Shown one piece after another: positions 21,812-32,901 of a stretch of 43,809 nt of DNA. The position numbers and the translations under genes are program-made. Positions within the stretch are counted from its first letter, which is position 1. Each line of letters opens with the position of its first letter. Origin of the DNA: Oehlia diaphana (taxonomy: Eukaryota > Glomeromycota > Glomeromycetes > Glomerales > Glomeraceae); NCBI GenBank assembly GCA_003833135.1, contig QZLH01000787.1, positions 5,566 to 49,374 of the forward strand, read 5' to 3'. The notes beneath the pieces were generated by a model that saw only the letters and a list, made by a program, of their open reading frames with translations, was not told where the DNA came from and searched no databases.

Positions 21812-23205
21812 TTACTCATCATCAGCTTGCGGAAGTCTCGTTTTGGTGTCTTGTTTGAAAAAAGGTTCGAATCGCAGTTCATAAGTGCAGCGGTGTATTT
21901 CATGATTTTGATTACTATAAATCAGGCAATTGCTGTTCGTTTCAACTGTGGCTGAATTGCATGAAGGACACGTTAGATCTTCGTAAAGCGAGTCTTTCCT
22001 TCCTTTTAACATATATGCAGTAGGAAGGAGGTTGTAAAATAGTTTAGTAACAAATATGAAAATTTTGTGTTTAGCCATCGAATCACATTTGAAGCTTTTG
22101 GTTTGTTTGAAGATGCTCCGGGTAATATCCCATTCGAGATCGTTTCCAGTTAGTTCATGTGTACACTCGTTAACTTTTAACGATGAGTGTTCTGTTGCAT
22201 TTTATGTTTGGAAGTCCGTTTAACGAATTTTCTAATTCTACTCAATAAGGAATAATGAGGAAAAGTCTACGATGCCCATAAAGATAAACTTGCGTAACTG
22301 ATTGATTAGTTTCTTGAACAATGAAAGCCACGCCCATTGATATTTATGTTTCTAAATCAATGTCGCCCATTTGTGATGCTATTTCTTTATACGCCAATTA
22401 ACCATCTGTATTAAATTAATTGTGAATCTATGTCTAACTTGTTTCGTACTGTTAATAGCTCCTGTTTAGGTTGAGGATTGTTTATCTATCTATCTACCTC
22501 TCTATCCAAACACAAGTGTTAGTTGCTACATGACTTTAACTCTTGATGAGTAGGTATGTAATCGAGTGCGTCGCCCTAATCTATTTCATCGTTGACTACA
22601 AACTGTGGACTTGTTCCATAATAAGTGAGGACACACATTTTTCTATACATAAAACGACGAATAATTCAATAGAAGACATCTTGGATATCTTCTCGAATTG
22701 AGTTTCAAATTTTGTGTCTTCTTCCACTCTTCGGAAGAGTGCTTGATAAAAGCAAGTTCGGGCATCGCGGAGGAACGTCAATTCTATCGAAGTGCTAAGG
22801 ACAATCCTTCTATCCTATAGAATCATAAGCTTTCTTCAATGGTTATATGTGAATTATGTGCCATCTGGTAGTAAAACATTGATTGAACCTTGTTTCGAAA
22901 AACAAGTAGAAATAATCGTCTACGACTCTGAGTGACTCCATGATGTCCAGCCTGTTGAACACTAAACCTTGTCTGGTATCCCATTGTAGTCAAGTACCTT
23001 ATTACTATTTTTTATCTTGCGCCGCTATCCATAATTCTTTTTATTTCTCTGGAGTCTTTTATGATACTGGTAAGAATTGATAGTACTTTCAACTTTTAAT
23101 CCACAGAAATTAAGTCCTTTTAGGGCATTGTTATCTGCTAAGCCTATTCGTAACCAAGTTGGCGATCGCTTTTCTGATACAATCTAAGAAACGCAATAGT
23201 ATTAA
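21812..23205 (-). pseudogene. Decayed LINE: reverse transcriptase, RNase H-like, zinc ribbon
   Basis: Minus-strand pieces follow LINE order. The RT amino-terminal block LRFLDCIRKAIANLVTNRLSR (23,205-23,135) is followed by NALKGLNF and KELWIAAQD (to 23,014). Motif A appears as KKAYDSIG (22,838-22,813) with EGLSLAL and RIDVPPRCPNLLLSS across frame changes. Motif B survives as DEID-stop-GDALDY (about 22,590-22,560), where TAG replaces a Gln codon. A catalytic YxDD was not found. An RNase H-like start (MGVAFIVQET, about 22,350-22,310) and the end VNECTHELTGNDLEWDITRS ... FVTKLFYNLLPTAYMLKGR...TCPSC...CLIYSNQNHEIH (22,190-21,812) resemble the post-RNase H zinc module of fungal LINEs. There are many stops, frameshifts and deletions, and a TATC microsatellite near 22,484. 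At least one foreign insertion interrupts motif A. Confidence 0.85.
22839..23002 (-). pseudogene. DNMT1-like C5 methyltransferase fragment inside the LINE relic
   Basis: On the minus strand 22,999 to about 22,900 reads without a stop RYLTTMGYQTRFSVQQAGHH then GVTQSRRRLFLLVFRNK. In DNMT1-class enzymes the region around motif VIII reads LxxMGYQxxFGVLQAGxYGVxQxRRRxIILA, and nearly every invariant position is present, including the QSRRR that stands for QxRxR. After a frame change, INVLLPDGT-stop-FTYNH (22,885-22,839) fits the strand that follows in these enzymes, with the intervening loop deleted. The fragment lies between QDKK and KKAYDSI of the reverse transcriptase, in the same orientation. 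It cannot be catalytic, since motifs I, IV, VI and X are absent. Assignment is from memory of the family consensus. Confidence 0.75.
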
Positions 23206-23209
23206 TATT

Positions 23210-26120
23210 ATAATTAAAGTTTTGTGGTTTGATATCGGTAAAATTAAGGACGTCTTGGCACTAAACCATGCATTAAGTAATATAAGATGTCCACTGCGAA
23301 TTTAGTGTTTAAGAGATTATCTTTATCACATGTTAATCGAAATTTATTTGTTAATAAAATACTATAAAAGGTATAAAGCTTTAAAAGTGGCTCTAAAGAA
23401 TTTTTTTTTAATTTTTTAATTAAAAATATTGTTTTTACTGGGGGTTATCATCACCATTGGCCAGAATTATCAATTTTTACCGGCACTATATTTTTTTAAT
23501 GCTGGTCGATTGTCATAATTTCAGTCACCGGTGATCATCACCCCGGTGATAGTTAGAAAAATACTAATTAATATTCTTTTTTTCTTAAAAATCAATTTAA
23601 ACTTAGAAATTTTTATACTTTTCATTAAATTGATGAATTACTGTATTTTGACAAATATAATATATTTGATAAATACTGTATAATTAATTCATAGTTATTT
23701 TATAATAAATAGTGAATTTAATCCATTTTCCAAAATATGAAAATATAATGTAATTAAAGTAATTAGCAAAAAAAATAAATATTTTTATATTAAGAATATT
23801 TACTAATTTTTTTTTTTTGTTTTTTGATTAATAAAGATGAATGTCAAAATATTAAAACTATTTATTACTATTTTTTATTTTTATTTTTTAAATATTTATA
23901 TTAAAAATATTCATTAATATTTTTAATTTTTAAAAAATTGGGTTAAATTTTCAAATAACTATACCTAATAAATACAGTATATTAATATAATTATATAGAT
24001 TTTTATAAATTTAATATTAAAATTATTTATTAATATTTTCTTTTATTTTTTTATAAGTAATTTATTTTAAAATTATCAATTTAAATTAATTTGAGTTTAA
24101 TAAAATTTTGAACTAATTTTTAAATCAAATATTTCAAATATATTCAACTATTCATTTAAATTTATAAAGTATATTTGAATGATATTTAAAATAAGTTAAA
24201 TTTCCTTTTAATATAATAATAATTTATATAAATTTAGCATAATTTATAATTTTAATTCAGTTAAATTTCATTCAATTTAAATTTTAATTTTTTTTTTTTT
24301 AAGGTAATGCAATTATAAGTTTATTAATTATATATAAGAGTACAAAAACATCTATTATATAACTAATTTATTAAAATTTCAAACCAGTTTTCCATCCATA
24401 ATTTAAATTTTAATTATATTATATTTGGCTAAACAAATACTTAAATAACTATTAAGCTTATTTAAATACTTAAATATATTCAAGTTATTGAATAACTGTT
24501 ATATAATTTTAAATAGTACTTTCATTTAAATATATATAAAATATGTTATAATTTGATTTTATTAATAAAAAAAAAAAGTTCAATTAGATTTAAAATTTAA
24601 AAATCAGTTTTTTGCAATTATTTTATTATTATCTAATAAAATAATTATAAAAATTAAAAAAGCAAAAAAATATTATTTTAAAATATATGTTAAATAAGTA
24701 TGGTGAACTTTTTAATTTTCAAATAATTATATAATGATTAGTAAATAAATACTATTTAATTTTACCTTTATATTTTACAGATATTTGTAAAAGAATAATT
24801 GTATAATAATAGATTATTTATCTTTTATTTTTAATATTTTTAATGCAATTGGTAATTTTAAAAGTAAAATAATATTGTTTATTTTATTCCTTATATTATT
24901 TATATTTATAAACAACATATTCTTTTTCTTTAATACACATATTAATTAATAATTATACATTTTTTTTTTATTAAAAATTATCAAAAAAAAAGTAAAAATA
25001 TTTTAAATATTTTAATTTACAATCATTTTTTATTTAAAATTATAATTATTTGATTTTTTTAAAACAAAACTAAAAATTGATATTTTCTATATTAAAAAAC
25101 TGACAATCAATTTTTTATATTATTAAAAAAAAACTGGAAATTATTTTTTTATTTTAGTTAATTAAAAAGACAGTTAGATTTTTTATTTTCTTTAATAAAA
25201 AAAACTTTTCATTAAAATTTCTTTATTAAAAAAATGTATTTTTTTGTTTTTTTTTAAAAAAATTTTTAATTATCTTTTTGAATTACAGTATTATTATTTA
25301 ATAATAAAAATTTATACTTCCTTATAATTTATTTTTTATTTATAAAAAACTAGCAGCTAGCTTTGAAATTCTTATAAAAACTATTTTTAAGAAAAAAATT
25401 ATAAAATTCAGTTTAACATGTTCTTGATTTCTGAATTCATTTTTGATCAATTTCAAATATACACTATTTTTTCTAAACTTTTAATTAGTGTGATCAGGTG
25501 ATTTGTTATACAATGTTATTTACTTTATTTTTTTTACAACTTTTTTTTAACTTTTATAAGCTGCATAACCAAAAGTACTTAAATTTTATTTTTATTAAAG
25601 TATAAGACTAACTTTAACCTAGAGTGATTTAAACTGGGTGATTTAATCTATTAGTAAATTTTTATACAAATTTTTCAAAAAAAAAAATGTAAATTATAAT
25701 TATAAAAAAAATGAGACATTGACAAAAATGTAAGAAAACTTGCTCTATAATATTCAAATAAATAAAATCTATATAATGATATAAAGTGAAAATGGATAAT
25801 AACAATTAAAAAAAAAATTATTGATAAATTTTAAAGGGTGATTTAACCCAGGTTATTTAACCCAAAAGGCAAGTTAGCAAACTCTTCATTGAGTATTTTA
25901 TTTTAAAAATTTCTTTTTAATATTAACTAATTCATTATATAAAATCATATTATCATATAGAATATAATAGTTTTTAAAGGCAAAAACAAGTTTGAGTTTC
26001 CTATTTTCAATTCCCAAACAATACTAATACATTAATTATATTAATTATGTTAATTACATCAAAGGAATACTGTATCATTAAAAGACTACATGATAATAAA
26101 CAGCAGGTATAGGTATAGTA
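23210..26120. other. Very AT-rich gene-free region
   Basis: Nearly pure A/T with homopolymers. Near the left, GGCCAGAATTATC, ACCGGCAC and GTCACCGGTGATCATCACCCC + GGTGAT (23,459-23,550) form a small GC-rich palindromic island of the kind seen again at 27,400-27,470. At the right, GGGTGATTTAACCCAGGTTA and AGTTAGCAAAC (25,837-25,880), with GTGATTTAAACTGGGTGATT at 25,623, look like transposon-end remnants. One retroposon copy (24,290-24,399) is annotated separately. No genes. Confidence 0.5.
24274..24415 (-). mobile_element. 5'-truncated poly(A) retroposon with 16-bp target duplication
   Basis: The element (24,290-24,399, minus) ends with the conserved 3' sequence ATTGCATTACCTT then an A run, and shows GGATGGAAAACTGGTTTGAA at its truncated 5' side. 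It is diverged from the copies at 31.1 and 33.0 kb. AATTTAAATTTTAATT occurs at both 24,274-24,289 and 24,400-24,415, a perfect 16-bp duplication. The 110-bp length against ~175-190 bp for the others indicates 5' truncation, typical of target-primed reverse transcription. Confidence 0.75.
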
Positions 26121-26129
26121 AAGTAAAAA

Positions 26130-26900
26130 AATGAAGGACCACCATTATAAATATATGCTCCTAAACTTCAAAGCCGTTGAAATTGACGTTTTTGCTAACA
26201 AAGTGCACGTCCTTTCCCGTTTCCCGTTTCTATGTCCACTTACGCCCCGGCTTATATATGTCTTAATTTTTTCTAAATGGAAACATGTGATTTACCTTCA
26301 CCTTTCTATCATTTAATAGGCAAAAACAACGGAGTTAATCACTTGATCGAAAGTAACATTTTTTTTTTTTATCTAAAAATTTAAATAACATACCACGTGT
26401 TACAAAAAATGTGAGAGATATAGATATTTTTCCTTAGATGACGCAAGTATCATTGCTAAATTTTAATTGGCAATGTTTAGATTTTCTACTACGTCATGTA
26501 CGTTAATCAAACGAGTATAATTAAAAAAATACTCGAGAGGGGATGCCTGGCGGATTTTGGCAGGTACGATAGGTTATAAATATTTCTTTAATGAAAGAAA
26601 AAATTAATAATTAGAAATGTAAAGATCTTTTTTTTTTTAAAAAAAAAAAGAAACATTTTAAAAATTTACCTCAATTTTAATGTGAGAAGAAAAAAGATCT
26701 TGTGATATTTTCAGGTTTGTATCGATCTTGGCCCAAATTACCAAGCAAATTAAGAATTATAATTTGCTTTCGGTTGCGCTTACGGGACATTTTTCCCACA
26801 GCGTGTTTCGTGTAATAACTCTGCATAACTCTGAAATCATCCGTCGGAAATCGGGCCGTAACCGGATTTCAAATAAAAAGTTGATATACTATAACTCATT
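26130..26900 (-). repeat. Repeated exon-like unit, copy 1
   Basis: Collinear with 27,880-28,340. On minus, the conserved coding-like pieces are DRYKPENITRSFFFSH (about 26,735-26,680), a GGTATGTT-type donor context near 26,385 and DIYKPGRKWT-stop-KRETGKD (26,260-26,190). A further non-coding landmark is GGCAGGT...ATAAATATTTCTTTA near 26,560. Stops and indels make it non-functional here. The parent gene is not recognised. Confidence 0.55.
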
Positions 26901-27086
26901 TCTTTTCAATAAATAAATTTTCATTTCCTCTCGTACTCTTGAGACCAAAAAAAATAATGATATATGAATATAGTCCAAAATATGGTGAACTTATAAAGGA
27001 GAATTTTATAAAGGTAACTATAGAAGGGTTTGACTTAATATGATAGATTACAAAATATAAAGTTCTTATTTTGATAAGAAAGTGAA

Positions 27087-27275
27087 TTAATAATAATAAA
27101 TAATAATTGTGTAATTACCCTTGTTAAAAGGAATACATTGGAACATGTATGATAAAGATCTTGGCAGGTAGCCAGGTACACCAGGTACAGATATGATCGT
27201 TAAACATGAAATGCAAAAAGAAAAAAGGCAAAGGCACCAGAATTTTGCAATATTTTCTGGTCTAGTCACTCGGTC
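27087..27275 (-). repeat. Repeated exon-like unit, diverged copy
   Basis: Minus frame RVTRPENIAKFWCLCLFSFC followed by ISCLTIISVPGVPGYLPRSL and MFQCIPFNK, then GGTAATTAC, a possible donor. The RPENI core followed by a hydrophobic segment matches the YKPENITRS and YKHKNITRAL pieces of copies 1 and 2, so it is probably the same ancestral exon. It could encode a membrane or secreted segment, but no upstream exon is visible. Confidence 0.4.
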
Positions 27276-27285
27276 CGTTAGTAAG

Positions 27286-27416
27286 CACCCCCAAAAATAA
27301 TCTTAATCACCCCCAAAAATAATCTTAATCACCCCCAAAAATAATCTCAATCACCCCCAAAAATAATCTTAATCACCCCCAAAAATAATCATAATCACCC
27401 CCAAAATAATCACCCC
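27286..27416 (+). repeat. 22-bp minisatellite, six units
   Basis: CACCCCCAAAAATAATCTTAAT repeats with starts at 27,286, 27,308, 27,330, 27,352, 27,374 and 27,396; copies are almost identical (CTCAAT and CATAAT variants), and the last is shortened by one A. It runs directly into ATCACCCCGGCCAGAATCAT and two further GGCCAGAAT/GGCCGGCAT boxes (27,410-27,465) resembling the GC-rich island at 23,459. Confidence 0.95.
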
Positions 27417-27654
27417 GGCCAGAATCATGGCTATTTTGGCCAGAATTATGAGGATCTTGGCCGGCATTAAGTGCAAAAAAGTGTGCTTATATACCGCAAA
27501 ATTCGGTAAATAAAAAATATATATATACATATATATATATATATATTTTTGAAAGCTTCAACAGAATTTAGTCCAATATAGTGGTTCTATTCTTTCGTCC
27601 ATCTTCAATAAATTACGTTATTTACGTCCCTTGTTAAACGGGAAATGTTTCGGC

Positions 27655-28340
27655 GGGCACGCCAGGTATAAATATTTCTCTATGGAAAAAAAAATTATTA
27701 AATAATTAGGATATAAAGATCATATTTCTTTAAAAATGTAAAGAAAAAACATGTAAAAATTTAAAATAACATACCCTGTCTGTGTCTTTCACCGTAAACT
27801 TATTGTCAAATTTACAATGCTCCCTTATAAAATGTCCGTTGTACAAAGCGGCGGAAATGATTTTAAGGGTTTAATAGCCTCTTGTAACTTTTACTTTCTT
27901 TTTTGACATTGACGACTTGCTAGCAAAGCGCACGCGGCGCCCTCGTCCTTTACCGTTTCACGCCCTGGCTTATATATGTCTTAATTTTTAACATGCGATT
28001 TATCTTCACATTACTATTCATTTAATATTTTTTTTCGATTTCTGCTCTAAATAAATACGCGATAATTAAATTATCTTTTTTGCTACCTGGTAACAATTAA
28101 TTAGGTAAAGAAACATGTAAAAATTTTAACATACCCTGTGTTAATTGTTAAGGGTGACATTTACCAAAAATGAGAGAGCCCTTGTGATATTTTTGTGCTT
28201 GTAACATTCCCTAACTGATTCATTATTGTAGTTACCAAGCGATTGTTGTTAATTGTTTTCGTTATACCGGAATTACGTCGCAGACTTCAAGAGGAAGGAA
28301 AATGTTTCTTCTTACAATAACGCATCGCATATAGTGCGCG
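27655..28340 (-). repeat. Repeated exon-like unit, copy 2
   Basis: Minus pieces parallel copy 1: ECYKHKNITRALSFLVNVTLNN (about 28,215-28,145) before a GGTATGTT donor; DIYKPGRETVKDEGAACALL + ASRQCQKRK (27,985-27,900); and LYNGHFIREHCKFDNKFTVK + DTDR (27,850-27,772) before another GGTATGTT donor. AGGTATAAATATTTCTCTATGG (27,664) matches copy 1 at about 26,570. The pieces before GTATGTT look like true exons in origin. Whether any is still spliced cannot be told. Confidence 0.55.
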
Positions 28341-28959
28341 GTTTGGAAATAGGTTCTTACATCGATGGTATTACCATTAGACGTAAAAAGTACGTCAATA
28401 CTAAATGTTGCTAACTATGTTCATTGTTTAACGAATAATTAATTATCAAATTTCATCAATTATAACAAAACTTGTGTAGTCTTAATCAAGATTAAAGATG
28501 ATATAAAAAAATATAAGATAAACATAAAAATGTGTATTTTAAAGTATTAAGAGTTAAAATTGTTTCTTCTGGATATTAGATTTCTTTCCCATTCGACAAA
28601 CGTATAATATATTTATACGTTATTCATGTTAATTATATCATTATTAAAAGGAATATTACTATACTACCAATTTTTTCTATTATTCGGAGAATTTCCAAAT
28701 GAATAGAAATTTATAGTGTCAAAAGTTAATGAATAAATAAAACTATTGTACTTGTTATAATAAAGTAAGGGTAAGTCTGGAGACAACGACTAAAGAACCC
28801 AATTTAGTTAAACCAAACTACCAAAGCGCAAAAGGCATTTTTGTACTGAAAAAAAAAAGACCATTAAAAACAGTTAGAAAATAAATACATATATATAAAT
28901 ATTTTTTTTTAAAAAAAAGACCTTCTGGAAGTATTAAACATTAAGTAACATTTAAAATT

Positions 28960-29145
28960 TTAAACAACATACCTCATGTTGATTGTTAAAAGTGAAATTT
29001 CAAATAATGAGAAAAAAGATAACTTGAGCCTCCTTCTTGAAACTGTAGGAGGGCCAAGTCCAAAAGAAAAAAAATAAAACAGAAGCACTGATAAAGTTTG
29101 ATAAGGTGATATGCGTAGATATTCAGCAAACATTGGTTTCCACAA
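28960..29145 (-). repeat. Repeated exon-like unit, third copy
   Basis: The minus frame ends RRRLKLSFFSLFEISLLTIN + M, followed by AGGTATGTTGTTTAAAA. The last 45 bases and the donor align with copy 2 (ALSFLVNVTLNN ... GGTATGTTAAAA). Upstream it reads FAEYLRISPYQTLSVLLFYFFSF, which has no counterpart in the other copies. The function is unknown. Confidence 0.4.
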
Positions 29146-29149
29146 TCAC

Positions 29150-30490
29150 GTGATTTTTCGCTACAAATTTCATAAAATTAAAATGTAATAAAAAAATGGG
29201 CGTAGAGAGATTTTTAGAAAAAATTCAGGAAAAATGACTTTTGAAAAAACGTTGATAAGTTATAATGGATAATTTGTGCGGTTTGCTATTTGAAAAATTT
29301 GCTTTTCTAGTATAAAACATAACATCTAACATGAAGAAGAGCTTTGGCTCTGTGTGCAGATCATATACCAAAGAATCGGTATACCAAGTACCAAGTACGG
29401 TCAACAAAGAGTAGATTATCGATATTCAAAATTTCAACGTTGTTTCCGTAAAACTTATCATTCAAGATTAGCACCTTTTTATTATTAGTAAAGACAGCAT
29501 GCATTGCGAGCATATTGGAAAAATCCAACATTATCAAACAGATTTTTAGTATGTCAAGTATATCATATTTTTCATATCGATTGTTGTCTATTGAGCCCTA
29601 AATTAACTAAGTTTTGAAACGCAAAACCTTTTTTTTTTTATAATCAAAGCTCTTGTATGCTATCATGATTGTCCTGGCGCGTTGACTTGTTAAATGGAGT
29701 TTTGGATGATCAAAGTTTCAAGTTTGTAAGTTGGTGGAATACCGTGATGCATCATTTGTCAACCCGCATATTTTTTTATAATCGCGACATTGGTATAAAT
29801 ATTACTATATTTAAATTATATTAATTTTATCATATGACAAGATTTATTTATGGAAACATGAAGTACGAGAATCAGTTGACTTTCATATGAAATTTTTTGT
29901 TTCATACTGTAAATGAATAATATATTTTTTATTTAAGGGATTTGAAGCGGATATTTAAAGTTAGACGGAATTATGTTGTAATTACCTGAAGAAATTAAAT
30001 TATTCAAAGAATATTAGAGATCAAATATTTGGTATTATTTTTACTAGTATTATTTTTACTAATTTTAAAAACTTTATTTGTATTTAACAGTTTAATTGTA
30101 CGACCCACATAAATTAAAAAAAAATAACCATGATTTCAAAAGAGCTAAAAAAGGTACAAAATTGAAAGGAAAGCTTTTTGTTTTATAACAAATTTGAAAC
30201 AATGAATAAAAAGAAATTCTTTTAGTTTTTCTATTTTTCTTGTAATTAATTTTATTGACCTTAATAAAACATAATCAAAACCTTTTACAAATATAATATT
30301 GTATAAATCACATTTTTTTTGATTGTTGGATTACTTATAAAAGAGGTGCCTTCTCACCTTCAACCATTTTCAATTATATTAAACATAGTAAACACAAATA
30401 AATCTATCACTTTCAATAATTCAAAATTTTGTTATTAAATTTAAAATATATTAATAATTATTATTGCAAGAAAATGGTTGCTTATAATTC
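29150..30490. other. Gene-free region
   Basis: No convincing gene. A short minus frame at 29,225-29,407 has mixed composition, but no known motif and no splice partners. ACTAGTATTATTTTTACTA-like duplications occur near 30,035-30,060. The rest is ordinary AT-rich spacer. Confidence 0.4.
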
Positions 30491-30498
30491 CTTCATGC

Positions 30499-30922
30499 TA
30501 TTACACCTAATGTACCTAATTCTCTTTTCTAATCCCAATTCCTTAATCTCCTTATTTAATCTACCCTTAATTCTCTATTTCTCCTTTAATGCATCCAATT
30601 GAAGCATTACAAACTTTAATCTTCAATTGGCCTAAAAGCTGTAAAAAGAATTCAGGAGTCATATTCAAACTCAAGACTCCTGATATAATCGTTTGTGATT
30701 TTATAATATTATTATAAAGAGAAAATTCAGATGCTTTGTGATTAGACAATTCTTATTAAAAAGAGTTAGTCCATCAAATGACTTATCTAGTGGGAAATCC
30801 TGTCAAACAACAAAATGAGAAGGGTATTCTTCCCATTGAATTCTTGAAAATTCTATTTCCAATTCCAAGAATTTAGCCTTTATTTTCTAATTATATTTCT
30901 AGTCTTCACATAAGGTGTAATA
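30499..30922. mobile_element. MITE-like element with internal hairpins
   Basis: TATTACACCTAATGT (30,499-30,513) is inverted as ACATAAGGTGTAATA (30,908-30,922), framing 424 bp. Inside are two strong hairpins: CCAATTGAAG / CTTCAATTGG (30,596-30,630) and TCAGGAGTC / GACTCCTGA (30,652-30,683). The short minus frame (30,567-30,749) lies across these hairpins and is not called as a gene. The target duplication is not clear. Confidence 0.6.
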
Positions 30923-31034
30923 TTTGTTATAAAAAATTTGATTTATTTTTAAATTCAAGAATCAAAAAATAATTATTATTATTTGATAATAGAATATACT
31001 GATAGTAGCACTCTTCAAATTTAAAGAAATAATT

Positions 31035-31240
31035 ATAAATAATTAATTTTTTTTTTTGCAAGGTAGTGCAATTCATGAGTTTATTAGTTACATAATAGTA
31101 GTACAGAATTTCTGGTATATACATAACTAATCTATTAAAACTCTGAACCGGTTCCCATCCTATAGATTGCTCCCGTGCCCTACCATCACCAATATGAAAT
31201 TCACCTATATCCTCCTGTAATAGCATAAATAATTAATTTT
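31035..31240 (-). mobile_element. SINE-like retroposon with 16-bp target duplication
   Basis: A 174-bp insertion (31,051-31,224, minus orientation) begins GCTATTACAGGAGGATATAG and ends TGCACTACCTTGC plus an A run. It is flanked by ATAAATAATTAATTTT on both sides (31,035-31,050 and 31,225-31,240), a perfect 16-bp target duplication. The 5' end coincides with that of the copy near 33.1 kb, so it is probably full length. A GGTTCAGAG phrase in GGGAACCGGTTCAGAGTTTT is reminiscent of a pol III B box, but no clear A box is seen. Confidence 0.85.
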
Positions 31241-32248
31241 TATTTAGACATTTGATAAATTTAGATCAAGAATTGAAAAATGATTATTATTATTTAGTAA
31301 TGAAATATGCTAATAATGATACCTTTCGCTAATATTTAAAAGTAAAATTTAAAGAAAGTAACTAAAAAAATTCTGACATTTGACAAATTTTTGATTCATT
31401 ATTAGATCAAGAATTAGAAAATCACTGTTATTTCTTTTCTTATTTTGTAATGTGTCTAAATTAATATTAATAAAAAAATTATATTTCCATTTGCTAGCAG
31501 TAATACCCTTTAAAAGTAAAATTTAAAGGAAGTGATTAGAATAATTATTATAAGTATTAGGAATAGTATTTAGGATAGAGTAATTTGAATAAAAAATTTT
31601 TAACAATTTCATTTAATATACCTTTCAATCTTTTAAATGGTTTTCCACTTGATATTTTCCATAATAAAATATCAATATTCTCTATCCATCAATAGATACT
31701 ATAAGAAACAATACCAAATAATTTTAATTGTGATTTATATTATATATTATTAAATAATTAGTTTAAATTTTGATTCATTTTTAAATTCAAATAGTGTTAT
31801 TATAATATTTTTTATTATTATTAAAAAAAATTCAATAAATGATCATTTTTCTAGTTTTTAATTTCTAATTCTAGATTCAAATTTTTAAGTAATATAAACC
31901 AAATAATAAATTAAAAAAAAAGTTACTGTAAAATATATGTCAACATGAATTTATATCAGAAACTATGTAAATTAGTCTGCTAATCAGGATTTTCTTTGGA
32001 TTAATAAATTGGCCATCTTTATCTCCAATTTCAGCCCAAAATTAAATATCTAATTTCTAGTTGATTTTGAATTATTTCAGCCAGTAAAAATATTAAAAAG
32101 ACCAGATATTTTTTATTAAATTTACTACTAATACAAGATGTCAATTATATAATATAAACATACTTAATAATTAATATAAAAAAACTTTAAATTTAAAAAT
32201 AAGAAAAGATTTTAAATGAAAATTTAAACCAAACAATATTAGAACATT

Positions 32249-32881
32249 TTATAGATGGGATCGCCCAAAAATCCTGACAGCTATAATATCGATAGTCTAT
32301 AGTCCCAGCATCAAAATCCTGATAAATACAAATCTTGATTGAATCAAAATCCTAACATTCACAGAATCCTGATAATCTAAAATCTTAACAGCCAAAATCC
32401 TGTCTGAAATTCGATCAGATGAATTTAAGATTAGTTAATTTTTTAATTCAATTGTTTCTAATTTTAGAAGATAAGAAATAGTTTAGTAATCTAGTAATAT
32501 ACTGTATATAATCCTTTTAACTAAGATAAAAATTTTTATTATGCATAATTCTTTTAACTAAGATAAAAAATTTTTTCTTTTAATTTCATTAATAATATAG
32601 TAACGTTAGTTAATTTGCATTAATATTAATGAATTTGCAAACAATTTACATTAATATTAATAAAATTTGCAATAAATTACCCGTTACTGAGGTATTGCAT
32701 TTTTAAAATTATATTTAAAAAAAAACTTAGTGAATTTTGATTGTTAAGATTTTTAACTGTCAGAATTTGTGACTATCAGGATTTTATTTCAATGGGATTT
32801 GAGTTTGTCGGGATCTTGGTGTTGGGATTGTAGACTGTTGATTTTATGGTTTTTAGGATTTTGTGATAAACCCTTATAGAT
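32249..32881. mobile_element. 617-bp element, ~150-bp inverted repeats, 8-bp duplication
   Basis: Element 32,257-32,873 begins GGGATCGCCCAAAAATCCTG and ends AGGATTTTGTGATAAACCC. It is flanked by a perfect TTATAGAT direct repeat (32,249-32,256; 32,874-32,881). The two ~150-bp arms are inverted copies rich in the phrase AAAATCCTGA (for example GTCTATAGTCCCAGCATCAA against the complement of TTGGTGTTGGGATTGTAGAC). Eight-bp duplications are typical of hAT-like and some other superfamilies. The centre is AT-rich and non-coding, so the element is non-autonomous. Confidence 0.88.
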
Positions 32882-32901
32882 ATAATCACAGTCTGTAGTA
32901 A

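Noticed and set aside
21865..21885. AGGTTCGAATCG resembling a tRNA T-arm
   Set aside because: It lies inside the LINE zinc-ribbon frame and has no cloverleaf partners.
27286..27416. CRISPR-like array
   Set aside because: Units are directly contiguous 22-bp repeats with no variable spacers, in a eukaryotic context; it is a minisatellite.
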